From Bacteroidota bacterium (GTDB lineage Bacteria; Bacteroidota; Bacteroidia; Chitinophagales; JADJOU01): DNA of 64,000 nucleotides. The stretch lies in assembly GCA_016713645.1 (NCBI GenBank), contig JADJOU010000006.1:62001-126000 (forward strand). Reading direction: 5' to 3'. Below the pieces are notes generated by a model. It was given only the letters and a program-made list of their open reading frames with translations, ran no database searches and was not told where the DNA came from. Shown here piece after piece: positions 47,178 to 56,615 of this stretch. Both the position numbers and the translations under genes were made by a program. Each line of letters opens with the position of its first letter. The stretch's first letter is position 1.

Positions 47178-47444
47178 TCAATTCCATTCTTCAAAATTCT
47201 CTTCTTTATATACATCAGCCATGAAAGATTTATCGTCTTGATTTTCGTGCATTTTTTTGAAAGACTTCTCCCAACCCTTTCTCGTTGCAGATTTTGGTTT
47301 TAGTATGATACGCTCTTTCTCGAGGATTAATTCAATGGTCTTCTTAAAATTATACTTGTCTAAAATCGCCTTTGATAAGCGAATTCCTTTTGAATTGCCA
47401 ATAGATATGATGGATACTTCTATTTTGCATTTATTTGTATTCAT
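47178..47444 (-). CDS. MazE/AbrB-type antitoxin-like protein without partner
   Basis: The N-terminal 50 residues form a SpoVT-AbrB swapped-hairpin domain (SIISIGNSKGIRLSKAILDK, then YNFKKTIELILEKERIILKP), followed by an acidic tail (DVYKEENFEEWN) as in MazE, which blocks MazF by its tail. At 88 residues it is normal. No mazF follows: the next 125 bases downstream hold no ORF. It may be an orphan antitoxin or act with a toxin elsewhere. Confidence 0.75.
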   Translation of the reverse strand: MNTNKCKIEVSIISIGNSKGIRLSKAILDKYNFKKTIELILEKERIILKPKSATRKGWEKSFKKMHENQDDKSFMADVYKEENFEEWN

Positions 47445-47471
47445 AATTACCCAAAGTAATAAACACCTAGC

Positions 47472-48707
47472 TTACAAATCCACTTCCACCTGATTCTTCA
47501 ACAAATCCTCCATCGTTTCTCTCTTGCGGATGAGGTGGGATTCGCCTTTGTAGATGAGGACTTCGGCTGGTCTGAATCGACTGTTATAATTGCTGCTCAT
47601 GCTATAGCCATAAGCTCCGGCATTGTAAAAAGCCAATAAATCGCCTTCGCGCACTTCATTCAATTTTCTATCCCAAGCGAATGTATCCGTCTCGCAGATA
47701 TAGCCCACCACAGAATAGATGCGCTCGGTTCCTTCTGGATTCGATAGATTGACAATATGGTGGTGCGCATTGTAGAACATCGGACGGATCAAGTGATTCT
47801 GACCTGAGTCCACCCCAACAAATACGGTCGAAGTCGTCTGTTTGATCACATTGACCTTCACCACAAAAAATCCCGCCTCAGAGACGATATATTTTCCCGG
47901 TTCAAACCAAAGTTCCAATTCGCGGCCATATTCTTTACAGAAATTATTAAAACTCTCGCTGATCGCCTTGCCTGTCTCCGCAATATTGACGGTATAATCG
48001 CCCAATTTATAAGCGACTTTAAAGCCACTTCCAAAATCGAGAAAGCGCAAATTTTTAAAATTCTTCGCAGCATCGTAGAGCAATTCCGCACCTTGAATAA
48101 AAACACCAGCATCCAAGATATCGCTGCCCGTATGCATGTGCAAGCCCACCACATCGATATTGTGCAAGGTCACTACGCGCACCAAATGCCTCATTTGATA
48201 ATAGGAAATGCCGAATTTGCTATCGATATGTCCTGTCGAAATCTGATGATTGCCTCCCGCCATGATATGCGGATTGATGCGGATACACACAGGAACCGTA
48301 TTGCCGTATTTATTCCCAAACTGCTCTAGGATGGAGATATTGTCAATATTGATTTGAACGCCCAATTCAACGGCCATGGCAATCTCCTCTATCGATACAC
48401 AGTTGGGTGTATATAGAATATCTTTAGGGTCAAATCCCGCTTTGATTGCTAGCCACACTTCTTGAATAGAAACAGTATCTATACCAGAACCTTCATTCTT
48501 GAGGAGTTTTAAAATATTGATATTGGTCAATGCCTTGCAGGCGTATTTTATCTTCACTTTGGTTGAGCCGAATGCCGAGCTCAACTTTCTATATTGATTG
48601 ACGATCTTATCCCCATCATAGACATAGACGGGCGTTTCATACTGGTTGGCTACATCGATTAGATTCAGCCCTTGGATTTGGTATTGATTATTGATTAATT
48701 GCATCAT
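47472..48707 (-). CDS. lysA: Diaminopimelate decarboxylase
   Basis: A PLP-dependent fold-III enzyme making lysine from meso-diaminopimelate. PLP-binding Lys lies in KIKYACKALTN; GLHMHTGSDI, FGSGFKVAYK, EPGKYIVSEAGFFVV and the cross-subunit Cys motif YICETDTFAWDR are present. It has 411 residues, normal. It stands between the mazE-like gene and ffh, same strand, with 150-base gaps. Confidence 0.93.
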   Translation of the reverse strand: MMQLINNQYQIQGLNLIDVANQYETPVYVYDGDKIVNQYRKLSSAFGSTKVKIKYACKALTNINILKLLKNEGSGIDTVSIQEVWLAIKAGFDPKDILYTPNCVSIEEIAMAVELGVQINIDNISILEQFGNKYGNTVPVCIRINPHIMAGGNHQISTGHIDSKFGISYYQMRHLVRVVTLHNIDVVGLHMHTGSDILDAGVFIQGAELLYDAAKNFKNLRFLDFGSGFKVAYKLGDYTVNIAETGKAISESFNNFCKEYGRELELWFEPGKYIVSEAGFFVVKVNVIKQTTSTVFVGVDSGQNHLIRPMFYNAHHHIVNLSNPEGTERIYSVVGYICETDTFAWDRKLNEVREGDLLAFYNAGAYGYSMSSNYNSRFRPAEVLIYKGESHLIRKRETMEDLLKNQVEVDL

Positions 48708-48825
48708 GGTGTAAATATATAAGTAGATTGATATTTCAAGATATTTTTTCCTGAATCTATCTAATTAAAAAAAAGCGACAAACAGGGATTTTCTAAAAAC
48801 AAATGCATGAATACTTGCGTCAGCT

Positions 48826-48858
48826 ATTCCCCCTTCTGGGGTTAGGGGGCTAGAGGGG
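48826..48858. repeat. C/G-run motif between lysA and ffh
   Basis: TTCCCCCTTCTGGGGTTAGG then GGGCTAGAGGGGCC, a G/C-run sequence of the sort often found as debris between genes in Bacteroidota drafts. It contrasts with the AT-rich surroundings. No function inferred. Confidence 0.4.
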
Positions 48859-48859
48859 C

Positions 48860-50161
48860 CTATCTCTTCATCCCACCACTTTGCATGGTCTTCATCATCT
48901 TTTTCATTTGCTCAAATTGCTTGAGGAAATTGTTCAATTCCTGAATAGTATTGCCTGATCCCTTAGCGATGCGCTCTTTGCGCTTGCCATTGAGAATATC
49001 TGGATTGGCGCGCTCAGCAGGGCTCATCGATTGAATCATGGATTCAATACGCTTGAATGCTCCTTCATCGACATCTACATCTTTCAATGCCTTGCCTGCT
49101 CCGGGAATCATGCCCAATAAATCTTTGATATTGCCCATCTTCTTGATCTGATTCAATTGACTCAAAAAGTCATTGAAATCAAATTGGTTCTTGGCTATTT
49201 TCTTAGATAATTCCGCGGCCTTCTTGGCATCGAATTGCTCTTGCGCCTTTTCTACGAAAGAGACGATATCTCCCATGCCCAATATCCTAGAGGCCATACG
49301 CTCTGGATGGAATAGGTCTAGGGTATCTACTTTCTCGCCGAGGGAGACAAATTTAATTGGCTTCTGAACGGTATAGCGGATAGAAATAGCGGCACCACCT
49401 CTGGTATCGCCATCTAATTTTGTGAGTACAACCCCTGAGAAATCCAAGCGATCGTTGAACGCTTTGGCTGTATTCACCGCATCTTGCCCTGTCATGGCAT
49501 CCACAACGAAAAGGGTTTCATTCGGTTGAATCGCCTTTTTCACTTCGGCAATTTCGTTCATCATCTGCTCATCGATAGCCAAACGGCCCGCTGTATCTAT
49601 GATGACGCAATTATATCCCTTTGACTTGGCATATTCAATTCCCTTCTTAGCGATATCGACCGGATTCTTATTCTCAATTTCAGCATAGACTTCTACCCCG
49701 ATTTTTTCTCCTAATGCCTTCAACTGATCGATGGCTGCAGGTCTATAGACATCACAGGCGACCATCAAAGGATTTTTGCTCTTCTTGGTTTTGACGAAAT
49801 TCGCCAATTTATGGGTAAAAGTAGTCTTTCCAGAACCCTGCAAACCCGCGATGAGGATAGTCGTGAAACCAGTTGGTAATTCAAATTCCGCCGTAGTGCC
49901 TCCCATGAGCTCCGCCAATTCGTCATTCATGATCTTGGTCATCATCTGACTAGGAGATACCGCAGTGAGGACGCCTTGTCCCATGGCCTTGTCCTTTACT
50001 TTATCCGTAAATTCCTTGGCAATTTTATAACTCACGTCTGCATCTACCAATGCCCTTCTAATCTCCTTGATGGTAGAGGCGACATTGATCTCTGTAATTT
50101 TCCCTTGTCCCTTTAGGCTTTTAAATGCCGATTCGAGACGCTCTTGTAAGTTTTGAAACAT
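48860..50161 (-). CDS. ffh: Signal recognition particle GTPase Ffh
   Basis: It targets nascent membrane and secreted proteins to the SecYEG translocon together with 4.5S RNA and FtsY. N domain, then G1 GLQGSGKTTFTHKLA, G3 DTAGRLAID, TKLDGDTRGGAA (G4 region), and the Met-rich M domain ending QMKKMMKTMQSGGMKR. It has 433 residues, typical. The 4.5S RNA gene is not in the window as far as I can see. Confidence 0.96.
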   Translation of the reverse strand: MFQNLQERLESAFKSLKGQGKITEINVASTIKEIRRALVDADVSYKIAKEFTDKVKDKAMGQGVLTAVSPSQMMTKIMNDELAELMGGTTAEFELPTGFTTILIAGLQGSGKTTFTHKLANFVKTKKSKNPLMVACDVYRPAAIDQLKALGEKIGVEVYAEIENKNPVDIAKKGIEYAKSKGYNCVIIDTAGRLAIDEQMMNEIAEVKKAIQPNETLFVVDAMTGQDAVNTAKAFNDRLDFSGVVLTKLDGDTRGGAAISIRYTVQKPIKFVSLGEKVDTLDLFHPERMASRILGMGDIVSFVEKAQEQFDAKKAAELSKKIAKNQFDFNDFLSQLNQIKKMGNIKDLLGMIPGAGKALKDVDVDEGAFKRIESMIQSMSPAERANPDILNGKRKERIAKGSGNTIQELNNFLKQFEQMKKMMKTMQSGGMKR

Positions 50162-50222
50162 AATTCGTCAATAGTATATAGAGCTCAATAAGCCTAATGC
50201 TTATAGAACTCTTCGCAAAAAA

Positions 50223-51665
50223 TTAATAATAAGTCAATCGGATCACCCCAGCAATATACTTCGCCAAGCGCATTACCTGACATGTATAGCCATATTCATT
50301 ATCGTACCAAGCATAGATGGTGACTGATTTTCCGTCTTCACTCATGATGGTCGCTTTGCTATCGAATTCAAGTGCATGGGTGCTTCCAATTACATCGGTT
50401 GATACCAATTCCGAAGAGAGAGAAAAATCGATTTGCTCCATCAATGGTCCTTCCAAAGAGGCTTTGAACATCATTTCATTCACAGCTTCTAGAGAACTCT
50501 CTTTCTTCAATCTCAAACTCATAATTGCCAAAGACACGTTTGGAATCGGCACTCGAACAGCATTTGCCGTCAATTTGCCCTTGAGTTCTGGCATCGCTTT
50601 TACTGCTGCTTTTGCTGCACCAGTCTCTGTGATAACCATATTCATTGGCGCTGAGCGACCTCTTCGAGATTTTTTATGGAAATTGTCGACGAGGTTTTGG
50701 TCGTTGGTATAAGCATGTACCGTTTCAATATGGCCATGCTCTATGCCTAAATTATCCTCAATGACTTTCAAAACAGGCACAATCGCATTGGTCGTGCAAG
50801 ATGCTGCTGAAAATATTTTTGTCTTAGCTAAATCGAGGGATTTGTGGTTGACTCCATAGACGATATTCGGGATATCTCCTTTCGCAGGTGCAGTCAATAA
50901 TACTTGTGATATACCTCTTGATTTTAAATGCTCACCCAATTGCTCTTCAGTGGTGAAAGCACCTGTATTATCAATCAATAAGGCGTCGTTGATGCCATAA
51001 TGGGTATAATCGATTTCCGCTGGATTTCCAGAGATGATTTTTACGGTATAGCCATTTACGATGAGGTTGGAATTTTCTACATCATATTCAACTGCACCGC
51101 TGAGTTTGCCGTGAATAGAGTCTTTTCTCAAGAGAGAAGCGCGTTTCGCGATTTCCTCTTTATTTTTCATTCTGATGACAATGGCTTTGAGACGCAATTG
51201 TGAGCCCGTTTCTTCGAGCAACATTCTCGCTGCCAATCTTCCAATTCTTCCAAAACCGAATAATACAACGTCTTTTGGAGTCAAATGCAATTTATCTTGG
51301 CCGATGTGGTTGACCAATTTCTTAGATATAAATTCTTCGATTGAGGCATAATTCGCGCCTTCTTCTAACCATTCTTTCGCCAATTTTCCAATATCTATTC
51401 TCGATGGCGCTATATCCAATTTGGAAATCGCCGAGGCAATTTGGTTGCTCAATTCTGGTGTGATAGGCAAATTCACATAAGTATCAGCGTACAAATGGTC
51501 GCTCAATATCTCTGGAATGGTCTTATCAACTAATTTTCTTCTAAATAGCACCAAATCAACTGCTCTTTCATAAGATAATTTTGAAGCCGTAAGGCTCAAT
51601 TCTAAGGCTGATTTTTTCTGGTCAATCCAAGTTTGCAACTCTTTTTCGTAGTGGTCTTGAGGCAT
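50223..51665 (-). CDS. gap: Glyceraldehyde-3-phosphate dehydrogenase (long form)
   Basis: It oxidises glyceraldehyde 3-phosphate in glycolysis, or runs in reverse. The NAD-binding start LFGFGRIGRLAARML is at about residue 130, preceded by an N-terminal helical extension of about 125 residues found in a long GAPDH class of Bacteroidota and related groups. The active Cys is in SAASCTTNAIVPVLK and the end has WYDNEYGYTCQVM. At 480 residues this is typical of that class; a short GAPDH probably exists elsewhere. Confidence 0.92.
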   Translation of the reverse strand: MPQDHYEKELQTWIDQKKSALELSLTASKLSYERAVDLVLFRRKLVDKTIPEILSDHLYADTYVNLPITPELSNQIASAISKLDIAPSRIDIGKLAKEWLEEGANYASIEEFISKKLVNHIGQDKLHLTPKDVVLFGFGRIGRLAARMLLEETGSQLRLKAIVIRMKNKEEIAKRASLLRKDSIHGKLSGAVEYDVENSNLIVNGYTVKIISGNPAEIDYTHYGINDALLIDNTGAFTTEEQLGEHLKSRGISQVLLTAPAKGDIPNIVYGVNHKSLDLAKTKIFSAASCTTNAIVPVLKVIEDNLGIEHGHIETVHAYTNDQNLVDNFHKKSRRGRSAPMNMVITETGAAKAAVKAMPELKGKLTANAVRVPIPNVSLAIMSLRLKKESSLEAVNEMMFKASLEGPLMEQIDFSLSSELVSTDVIGSTHALEFDSKATIMSEDGKSVTIYAWYDNEYGYTCQVMRLAKYIAGVIRLTYY

Positions 51666-51826
51666 ATAAGTCTTTTAGAGGTGCAAATGTAGGAATTTTT
51701 TTGAGTTGGGGAGGTGGACTTTAAGTCTATTAAGAAGTTTTAGTTTTTTCCTTTCCTGAGCCCGCCTACCTGTCTTTGCAGGCGAAAAAAAATCTTATTA
51801 AAGACATTTAATGTTAGTTTGTCGTT

Positions 51827-52585
51827 TTACCAATCCTTCTCCACTTTAACAGGTACTGGTTTCCCTTTGATTCGTTGCATTTTCTCCTGTGTCTTTTTCT
51901 CTTGATTTTGAAGGGCATCTAACTGCTCTTTGCCGGTGCCTTTCTTCTCGCCTTTTTCATCGCCCTTCCCATCTTTTCCCTCGCCATCCTTTTTCTCGTC
52001 GCCTTTATCTCCCTGGCCATCCTTCTTGTCGCCATCTTTATTTTGGTCTTGATCGCCCTTGCCGTCTTTTTTATCCTTTTGGTCTTTGTTCTTATCGCCT
52101 TTTCCGTCCTTATTTTGCTGCTGATTCTTCTGCTCTTGCATCGCCAATACCAAATTGTACTTGGTATCCATATCTGTCGGATTCAACTTAAGTGCGCTTT
52201 TATAAGCTTCTATTGCCTTCTCTGCATCCTTTTTCATCAAATGGGCATTGCCTAAATTGTGGTAAGATCCCGCTCGCATTTGTTTTGCGTCGATTCCCTC
52301 GCTCTTCGTCGAGTAATTCTCCACCGATTTCTTAAACGACTCAATGGCATCGTCAAACTTCTTTTGCTGATACTGAGCTGTTCCCAAATTATAGACAGCC
52401 TCCTTATTCTTTGGATCTTTCTCAATCGCCTTTCTATACCAAATCTCCGCCTCTTCATATTTTTGGCCATTGAATAATTTGTTTCCCTGTCGAATATCAG
52501 GAATGGGATTGGCTTTTTTCTCTTGACCTGCTAGAGAGAAAACCGCAATAAACAATAGCGCAAATGATATAATTTTTCTGAACAT
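51827..52585 (-). CDS. batC: BatC-like TPR protein
   Basis: Starting at 52585 gives a signal peptide (MFRKIISFALLFIAVFSLAG). TPR repeats follow (GQKYEEAEIWYRKAIEKDPK; AYKSALKLNPTDMDTKYNLV), then an unusual 70-residue tail built from Lys, Asp, Gly and Gln (for example KDQKDKKDGKGDQDQNKDGD). This is the standard make-up of BatC in the Bat (aerotolerance) cluster. It follows batB by 25 bases, same strand. Confidence 0.85.
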   Translation of the reverse strand: MFRKIISFALLFIAVFSLAGQEKKANPIPDIRQGNKLFNGQKYEEAEIWYRKAIEKDPKNKEAVYNLGTAQYQQKKFDDAIESFKKSVENYSTKSEGIDAKQMRAGSYHNLGNAHLMKKDAEKAIEAYKSALKLNPTDMDTKYNLVLAMQEQKNQQQNKDGKGDKNKDQKDKKDGKGDQDQNKDGDKKDGQGDKGDEKKDGEGKDGKGDEKGEKKGTGKEQLDALQNQEKKTQEKMQRIKGKPVPVKVEKDW

Positions 52586-52610
52586 TCTTTGATTTTTAAT
52601 TAACTTATAT

Positions 52611-53624
52611 CTATTTAAACAAACCAAGTTTTTCCGCCCAATGATTGCTCTTCTCTGTGATAAAATATTCCATGGCCATCAATGCCACTGCCAATATCAG
52701 CAGGATATAGAAATAGGATTGATAATCGGAGAATTGAAAATCTTCCAATTCTTTGCTCTCAATTTTTTCAAGCGATGCAATCAATCCATCTGCAATTTCA
52801 TTGCCTGCCGCCAATTGATAAAACTGGCCATTGCCTTTCACGGCTAAATTATTGAGCATTTCTCGATTGAATTTGGTCATAACCACTTCTCCCTTCTCAT
52901 CGCGCTTATAATCATTGCCAATCGGGATAGGCGCTCCTGTCTCTTCACCCACACCAATTGTAAATACTTTTATTCCCTTCGAGGTCGCCTCTTGAATGGC
53001 ATCTTCTGCATCGCTGTCGTGATCATCTCCATCTGTGATAATGATCAATGCCTTTTGCTCATCATCTTTAGAGACAAATCCCTCCATGGCTTTGTTGACC
53101 GCTTCTCCAATGGCTGTTCCCTGTGTGGGCACCATGGATGTATTGATCATGGGCAAATACATTTTTACCGTCGAATAATCTGTCGTCAATGGAATTTGTT
53201 GATAGGCATTTCCTGCAAAAACAATCAAGCCAATTCGATCATTTTGCAATTTATCCATAAACCGCGAGATGAATAATTTGGCTCTATCCAATCGATTGGG
53301 CTTGACATCTTGCGCTAGCATGGAATTGGATACATCGAGTGCAATCATCACGTCGATGCCGCGGCGCTTTACCTTTTCTGCTTTGACACCAATTTGGGGA
53401 TTGGCAATTCCAAAAATCAAAGCGATCATGGCTAGTGAGACCAAAGCAAATTTGGTATAATGCCTTGATGTCGCTGAATTGGGTGCCAAGGTATTCCATA
53501 GGTGCGGCGAAGCAAATGCGCGCTTAGACTTAGCCCTCCAGCGCATATAAAGTATAAATAAAAACAGCATGGGCAATAGGAGCCACAAAAACTGCAAATA
53601 TTCTGGATGTTGAAATCTATTCAT
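52611..53624 (-). CDS. batB: BatB von Willebrand A-domain membrane protein
   Basis: The 337-residue protein has two N-terminal helices, a VWA domain with the MIDAS motif MIALDVSNSMLAQDVKPNRL and TDGDDHDSDAEDA, and a C-terminal helix (YFYILLILAVALMAMEYF). The VWA domain faces the periplasm. Bat proteins support stress and oxygen tolerance in Bacteroides and Francisella. 50 bases downstream of batA. Confidence 0.9.
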   Translation of the reverse strand: MNRFQHPEYLQFLWLLLPMLFLFILYMRWRAKSKRAFASPHLWNTLAPNSATSRHYTKFALVSLAMIALIFGIANPQIGVKAEKVKRRGIDVMIALDVSNSMLAQDVKPNRLDRAKLFISRFMDKLQNDRIGLIVFAGNAYQQIPLTTDYSTVKMYLPMINTSMVPTQGTAIGEAVNKAMEGFVSKDDEQKALIIITDGDDHDSDAEDAIQEATSKGIKVFTIGVGEETGAPIPIGNDYKRDEKGEVVMTKFNREMLNNLAVKGNGQFYQLAAGNEIADGLIASLEKIESKELEDFQFSDYQSYFYILLILAVALMAMEYFITEKSNHWAEKLGLFK

Positions 53625-53674
53625 TTTCTTTATTCAATCTAAATTATTCCGACTATATGTTTTGCGCAATTTAT

Positions 53675-54640
53675 CTACGGTAGTGATTTTAAAAAAGTAT
53701 ACCTCAAAATCAATTCGATCAAGAAGGCAATTGCCCCTGCCACTGCCCACCACAAGAACTGCTCAGACTTCTTAGAATAGCTGCTCACTTCAATTTCATT
53801 CGTCTCCAATTTATTGATCTGCTCGTAGATACTCTTCAATTTGCTCTTTGATCCAGCCCTAAAATAAGTACCTCCTGTCTGTCCTGCAATCTTCTTCATC
53901 AGCGGCTCATCGATGCCCATAATATTTCCGGTAACGGTTCCCACGTTAATGGTATAGACTTTTATCTTTAATGCCTTGGCAATATCAATCGCTGTCACTG
54001 GGTCAATCAAGCCCGCTGTATTGACGCCATCTGTCAATAATATACATACTTTGCTCTTTGCTGTACTCTCTTTCATCATACGCACAGATGTTGCCAAACC
54101 CATGCCTATTGCTGTTCCATCTTCCAATGCGCCGTTCTTAATTTCTTTGATTTGCTTTAAGACGATATTGTGGTCGATGGTCGTAGGGCATTGCGTAAAA
54201 CTCTCCCCAGCGAAGACCACCAAGCCAATGCGATCATTGGGGCGCTGCGCAACAAATTCTGCGGCTACATCTTTCGCCGCTTCTAATCGATTGGGACTAA
54301 AATCTTTTTCCAACATTGAGGTAGAGATATCCAAAGCCATGACAATGTCAATTCCATTGGTATGCACTTTGTCTTTGCTCGATGAACTCTGCGGCCTTGC
54401 AATAGCGACAATGAGCAAACAAATAGAAATTACTCTTATTACAGGTAAAAACATTTTCATCATTCCTTTCCACGAAGTCTCATTCTTGAGCGCGAAAGAA
54501 TTTGAAAGCGATAATGTCGGGTATTGTTTCTTATACTGCAAAAACAAATGCACAGCCATTCCCAGAGGGATAAGCAATAAATACCACGCCCAAGGATTGG
54601 CAAAAGTTATCGACAGAAATATAAAATTCAATATGGTCAT
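53675..54640 (-). CDS. batA: BatA von Willebrand A-domain membrane protein
   Basis: It has 321 residues with the same architecture as BatB: N-terminal helix pair, MIDAS motif VMALDISTSMLEKDFSPNRL, ILLTDGVNTAGLIDP, and a C-terminal helix (FLWWAVAGAIAFLIELIL). The start chosen (MTILNFIFLSITFANPWAWY) opens with the BatA aerotolerance N-terminal segment. It follows the PH-like protein gene once that gene's 3' frame is corrected (end 54664), leaving a 23-base gap. Confidence 0.9.
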   Translation of the reverse strand: MTILNFIFLSITFANPWAWYLLLIPLGMAVHLFLQYKKQYPTLSLSNSFALKNETSWKGMMKMFLPVIRVISICLLIVAIARPQSSSSKDKVHTNGIDIVMALDISTSMLEKDFSPNRLEAAKDVAAEFVAQRPNDRIGLVVFAGESFTQCPTTIDHNIVLKQIKEIKNGALEDGTAIGMGLATSVRMMKESTAKSKVCILLTDGVNTAGLIDPVTAIDIAKALKIKVYTINVGTVTGNIMGIDEPLMKKIAGQTGGTYFRAGSKSKLKSIYEQINKLETNEIEVSSYSKKSEQFLWWAVAGAIAFLIELILRYTFLKSLP

Positions 54641-54663
54641 GCGCTTTGTAAAAGGTTAATTCT

Positions 54664-55178
54664 CTATATCTTTTAATAGGCATTATGGTAGCAAATCGAT
54701 CCAACAAATCAGCATATCTATCAATGAATCTCGATACATAGATACGCTGCATCACTTGTTCTCCAACAATTCTTATCTCACCGATGGCATTGATATCTAT
54801 ACTCTTCACTTGATTATAGGCAATTACTTTATCTCTTCCGCGATACTTTCTTTCAATAATGGAATCATCAGAAAATATCAATCGATAGTTCTCTGTGCGT
54901 TTCTTTCTTCGATTGTATAGATAGAGACCTATCCATGTCAATGCAGCCGCAAATCCCAATCCCAATGCCCAAGGATAATCTTGAATAAATTTTCCCTCTG
55001 GCATCATTGCGATGCGCGACTTAATCGAATCAAACTGGATGAGAAAAATGCCCATTGCCAATGCGCTTATCATCAATATTCGCTTATTGAATTTTGCATC
55101 GAAGGATTTCGGCAAGCGAAATTCATTCTGCGGTGGGGGCAATTTTCCTTTTAATTTTTCTATGGCTAAACAAATCAT
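54664..55178 (-). CDS. Membrane protein with a PH-like C-terminal domain
   Basis: Two hydrophobic helices (ILMISALAMGIFLIQF; WALGLGFAAALTWIGLYLYN) are followed by a compact beta domain, YRLIFSDDSIIERKYRGRDK then VIAYNQVKSIDINAIGEIRI and YVSRFIDRYADLLDRFATIM. The same domain ends the next gene upstream. As printed it reads on to 54531, overlapping batA by 110 bases; one more A near 54673 would end it IMPIKKI* at 54664, like its relative's IMPIEFL. I accept that shorter form. Function unknown; position suggests a part of the Bat complex. Confidence 0.65.
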
Positions 55179-55190
55179 GGCTCTCCTTTT

Positions 55191-56612
55191 TTATAAAAAT
55201 TCTATGGGCATAATCGCCGCTATTCGCTCTTTTACTTCGGTATACTTCTCAATCAAATTCGACACGTGTATTGTCTGTGTTGAATTATCAGTTTGAATCG
55301 TGATCTCTCCTTTGGCATTCGCAACAATACTCTTGATTTGTTCGTGCGCTATGATTTTATCTTTCTGACCTTTTCTTCGTTCAATGATAGCATTCTGACC
55401 AAAGATCAATCGATAATGCATTGTTTGATTCTTTCTTCTATTGTATAAAATATAAGCCACTATGCCGACCATGGCAACAAAGCCTATTGCCATAGGCAAT
55501 GCGTAATTGGTGAGGAATATGATGATGGGTAAAACATTCATCCCGAACACAATTATAAAGAACAATAAAGGAATGACAATTAGTGCTCCTAAGCTTGTCA
55601 AGAGCAAGCGCAAATTGTATTTAGAATCGTGTGAAGATTGCAATCCATATTCATTCTTCGAATAATATCGCTTGACCACTTCCTTTTCTTTTTGGCCTTT
55701 TTCGAGTTCGATATTTTGTTTGGTTTTTTGAATAAACTCCACACTCAAATTCATGCATTCTGTATTCTCCATTGGCCCTGGCTGTGTCTTTGCAAACTTC
55801 GCCAAATCAGACAAGGTGAGCATGCGCTCCATGGCAGCTCGCTGGGTTTGATTTACTTTCGCTTTCTTCAAGCTAAATAGTAATTCGTCTGTTGTCTGCT
55901 CAAGTGCATTCACAGTAAACCTGCGCTCGATATATTCTCTTACTGTATCCGACAATTTGATATAGTATTCTTTTACTTTCTCTTGTTGCCAGAGTTTCTC
56001 TTCATCCAATTCCTTGAGCTTGCGCAAAGCGATGATATGCGGCGGCTCTTCTATTTTTTCTTCTTCTAGGATGGCCTCTTTTTTAAAGTACTTTTTATAA
56101 ATATACAAGGCAATCAATAAAAGAGCAATTCCCAAAATCACCCAAATGAAATAGGGGATCACTTCAGCAAATGTCAACGGGACTTGCACAGGGCCCTTGA
56201 TTGGCTTAATCTGGCCCGTTGTGTCCAATTGTATTCCCTGAACGTTCAATGGGATACTATCTGTAAAGAAATCTTGGTTCTGATAACTGTACTTTATCGT
56301 TGGGAAATGTACATTCCCCATTTGAAAACAAGTGAGTATATAGTTATCAATAACAGCAATATCACTGCCTATACGAAGTGTATCCGATTTCAATTTCTCT
56401 ACAATCTCAAATGGCTTTATATTGCTATCTACCAAGATAGGACTCGGAATAAAAGTCGTATTAGGATAGGTTGTATTGACCTTTAAATAGACATAATCAC
56501 CTATTAAAATCTTTGTGCTATCCAAGCTCGTAACAATGCGCTGTGCATTGCTTTTGGCCACTGGGCCAATTGAAAATAAAACAAGAAATATGGTTAAAAG
56601 GCGCTTCATCAA
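55191..56612 (-). CDS. Bat-cluster protein: DUF4381-like core plus PH-like C-terminus
   Basis: Residues 1-140 are a signal peptide and a periplasmic beta domain. A transmembrane helix (VIPYFIWVILGIALLLIALY) follows, then a cytoplasmic helical segment with IALRKLKELDEEKLWQQEKV and YYIKLSDTVREYIERRF, which is the usual protein between DUF58 and BatA genes. From about 330 two more helices and a terminal beta domain follow (YRLIFGQNAIIERRKGQKDK then IIAHEQIKSIVANAKGEITI and HVSNLIEKYTEVKERIAAIM) that is clearly related to the next gene. This fusion is not standard for the Bat cluster as I know it. Confidence 0.75.
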   Translation of the reverse strand: MMKRLLTIFLVLFSIGPVAKSNAQRIVTSLDSTKILIGDYVYLKVNTTYPNTTFIPSPILVDSNIKPFEIVEKLKSDTLRIGSDIAVIDNYILTCFQMGNVHFPTIKYSYQNQDFFTDSIPLNVQGIQLDTTGQIKPIKGPVQVPLTFAEVIPYFIWVILGIALLLIALYIYKKYFKKEAILEEEKIEEPPHIIALRKLKELDEEKLWQQEKVKEYYIKLSDTVREYIERRFTVNALEQTTDELLFSLKKAKVNQTQRAAMERMLTLSDLAKFAKTQPGPMENTECMNLSVEFIQKTKQNIELEKGQKEKEVVKRYYSKNEYGLQSSHDSKYNLRLLLTSLGALIVIPLLFFIIVFGMNVLPIIIFLTNYALPMAIGFVAMVGIVAYILYNRRKNQTMHYRLIFGQNAIIERRKGQKDKIIAHEQIKSIVANAKGEITIQTDNSTQTIHVSNLIEKYTEVKERIAAIMPIEFL

Positions 56613-56615
56613 TAT

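Noticed and set aside
51750..51790. Terminator between batC and gap (CGCCT...AGGCG with an A/T run)
   Set aside because: The T run lies on the wrong side of the stem for the minus-strand genes, and on the plus strand there is no gene to terminate.
54531..54664. A genuine 110-base overlap between the PH-like gene and batA
   Set aside because: The relative's ending (IMPIEFL) and one missing A explain the read-through; the added tail is simply batA read in another frame.
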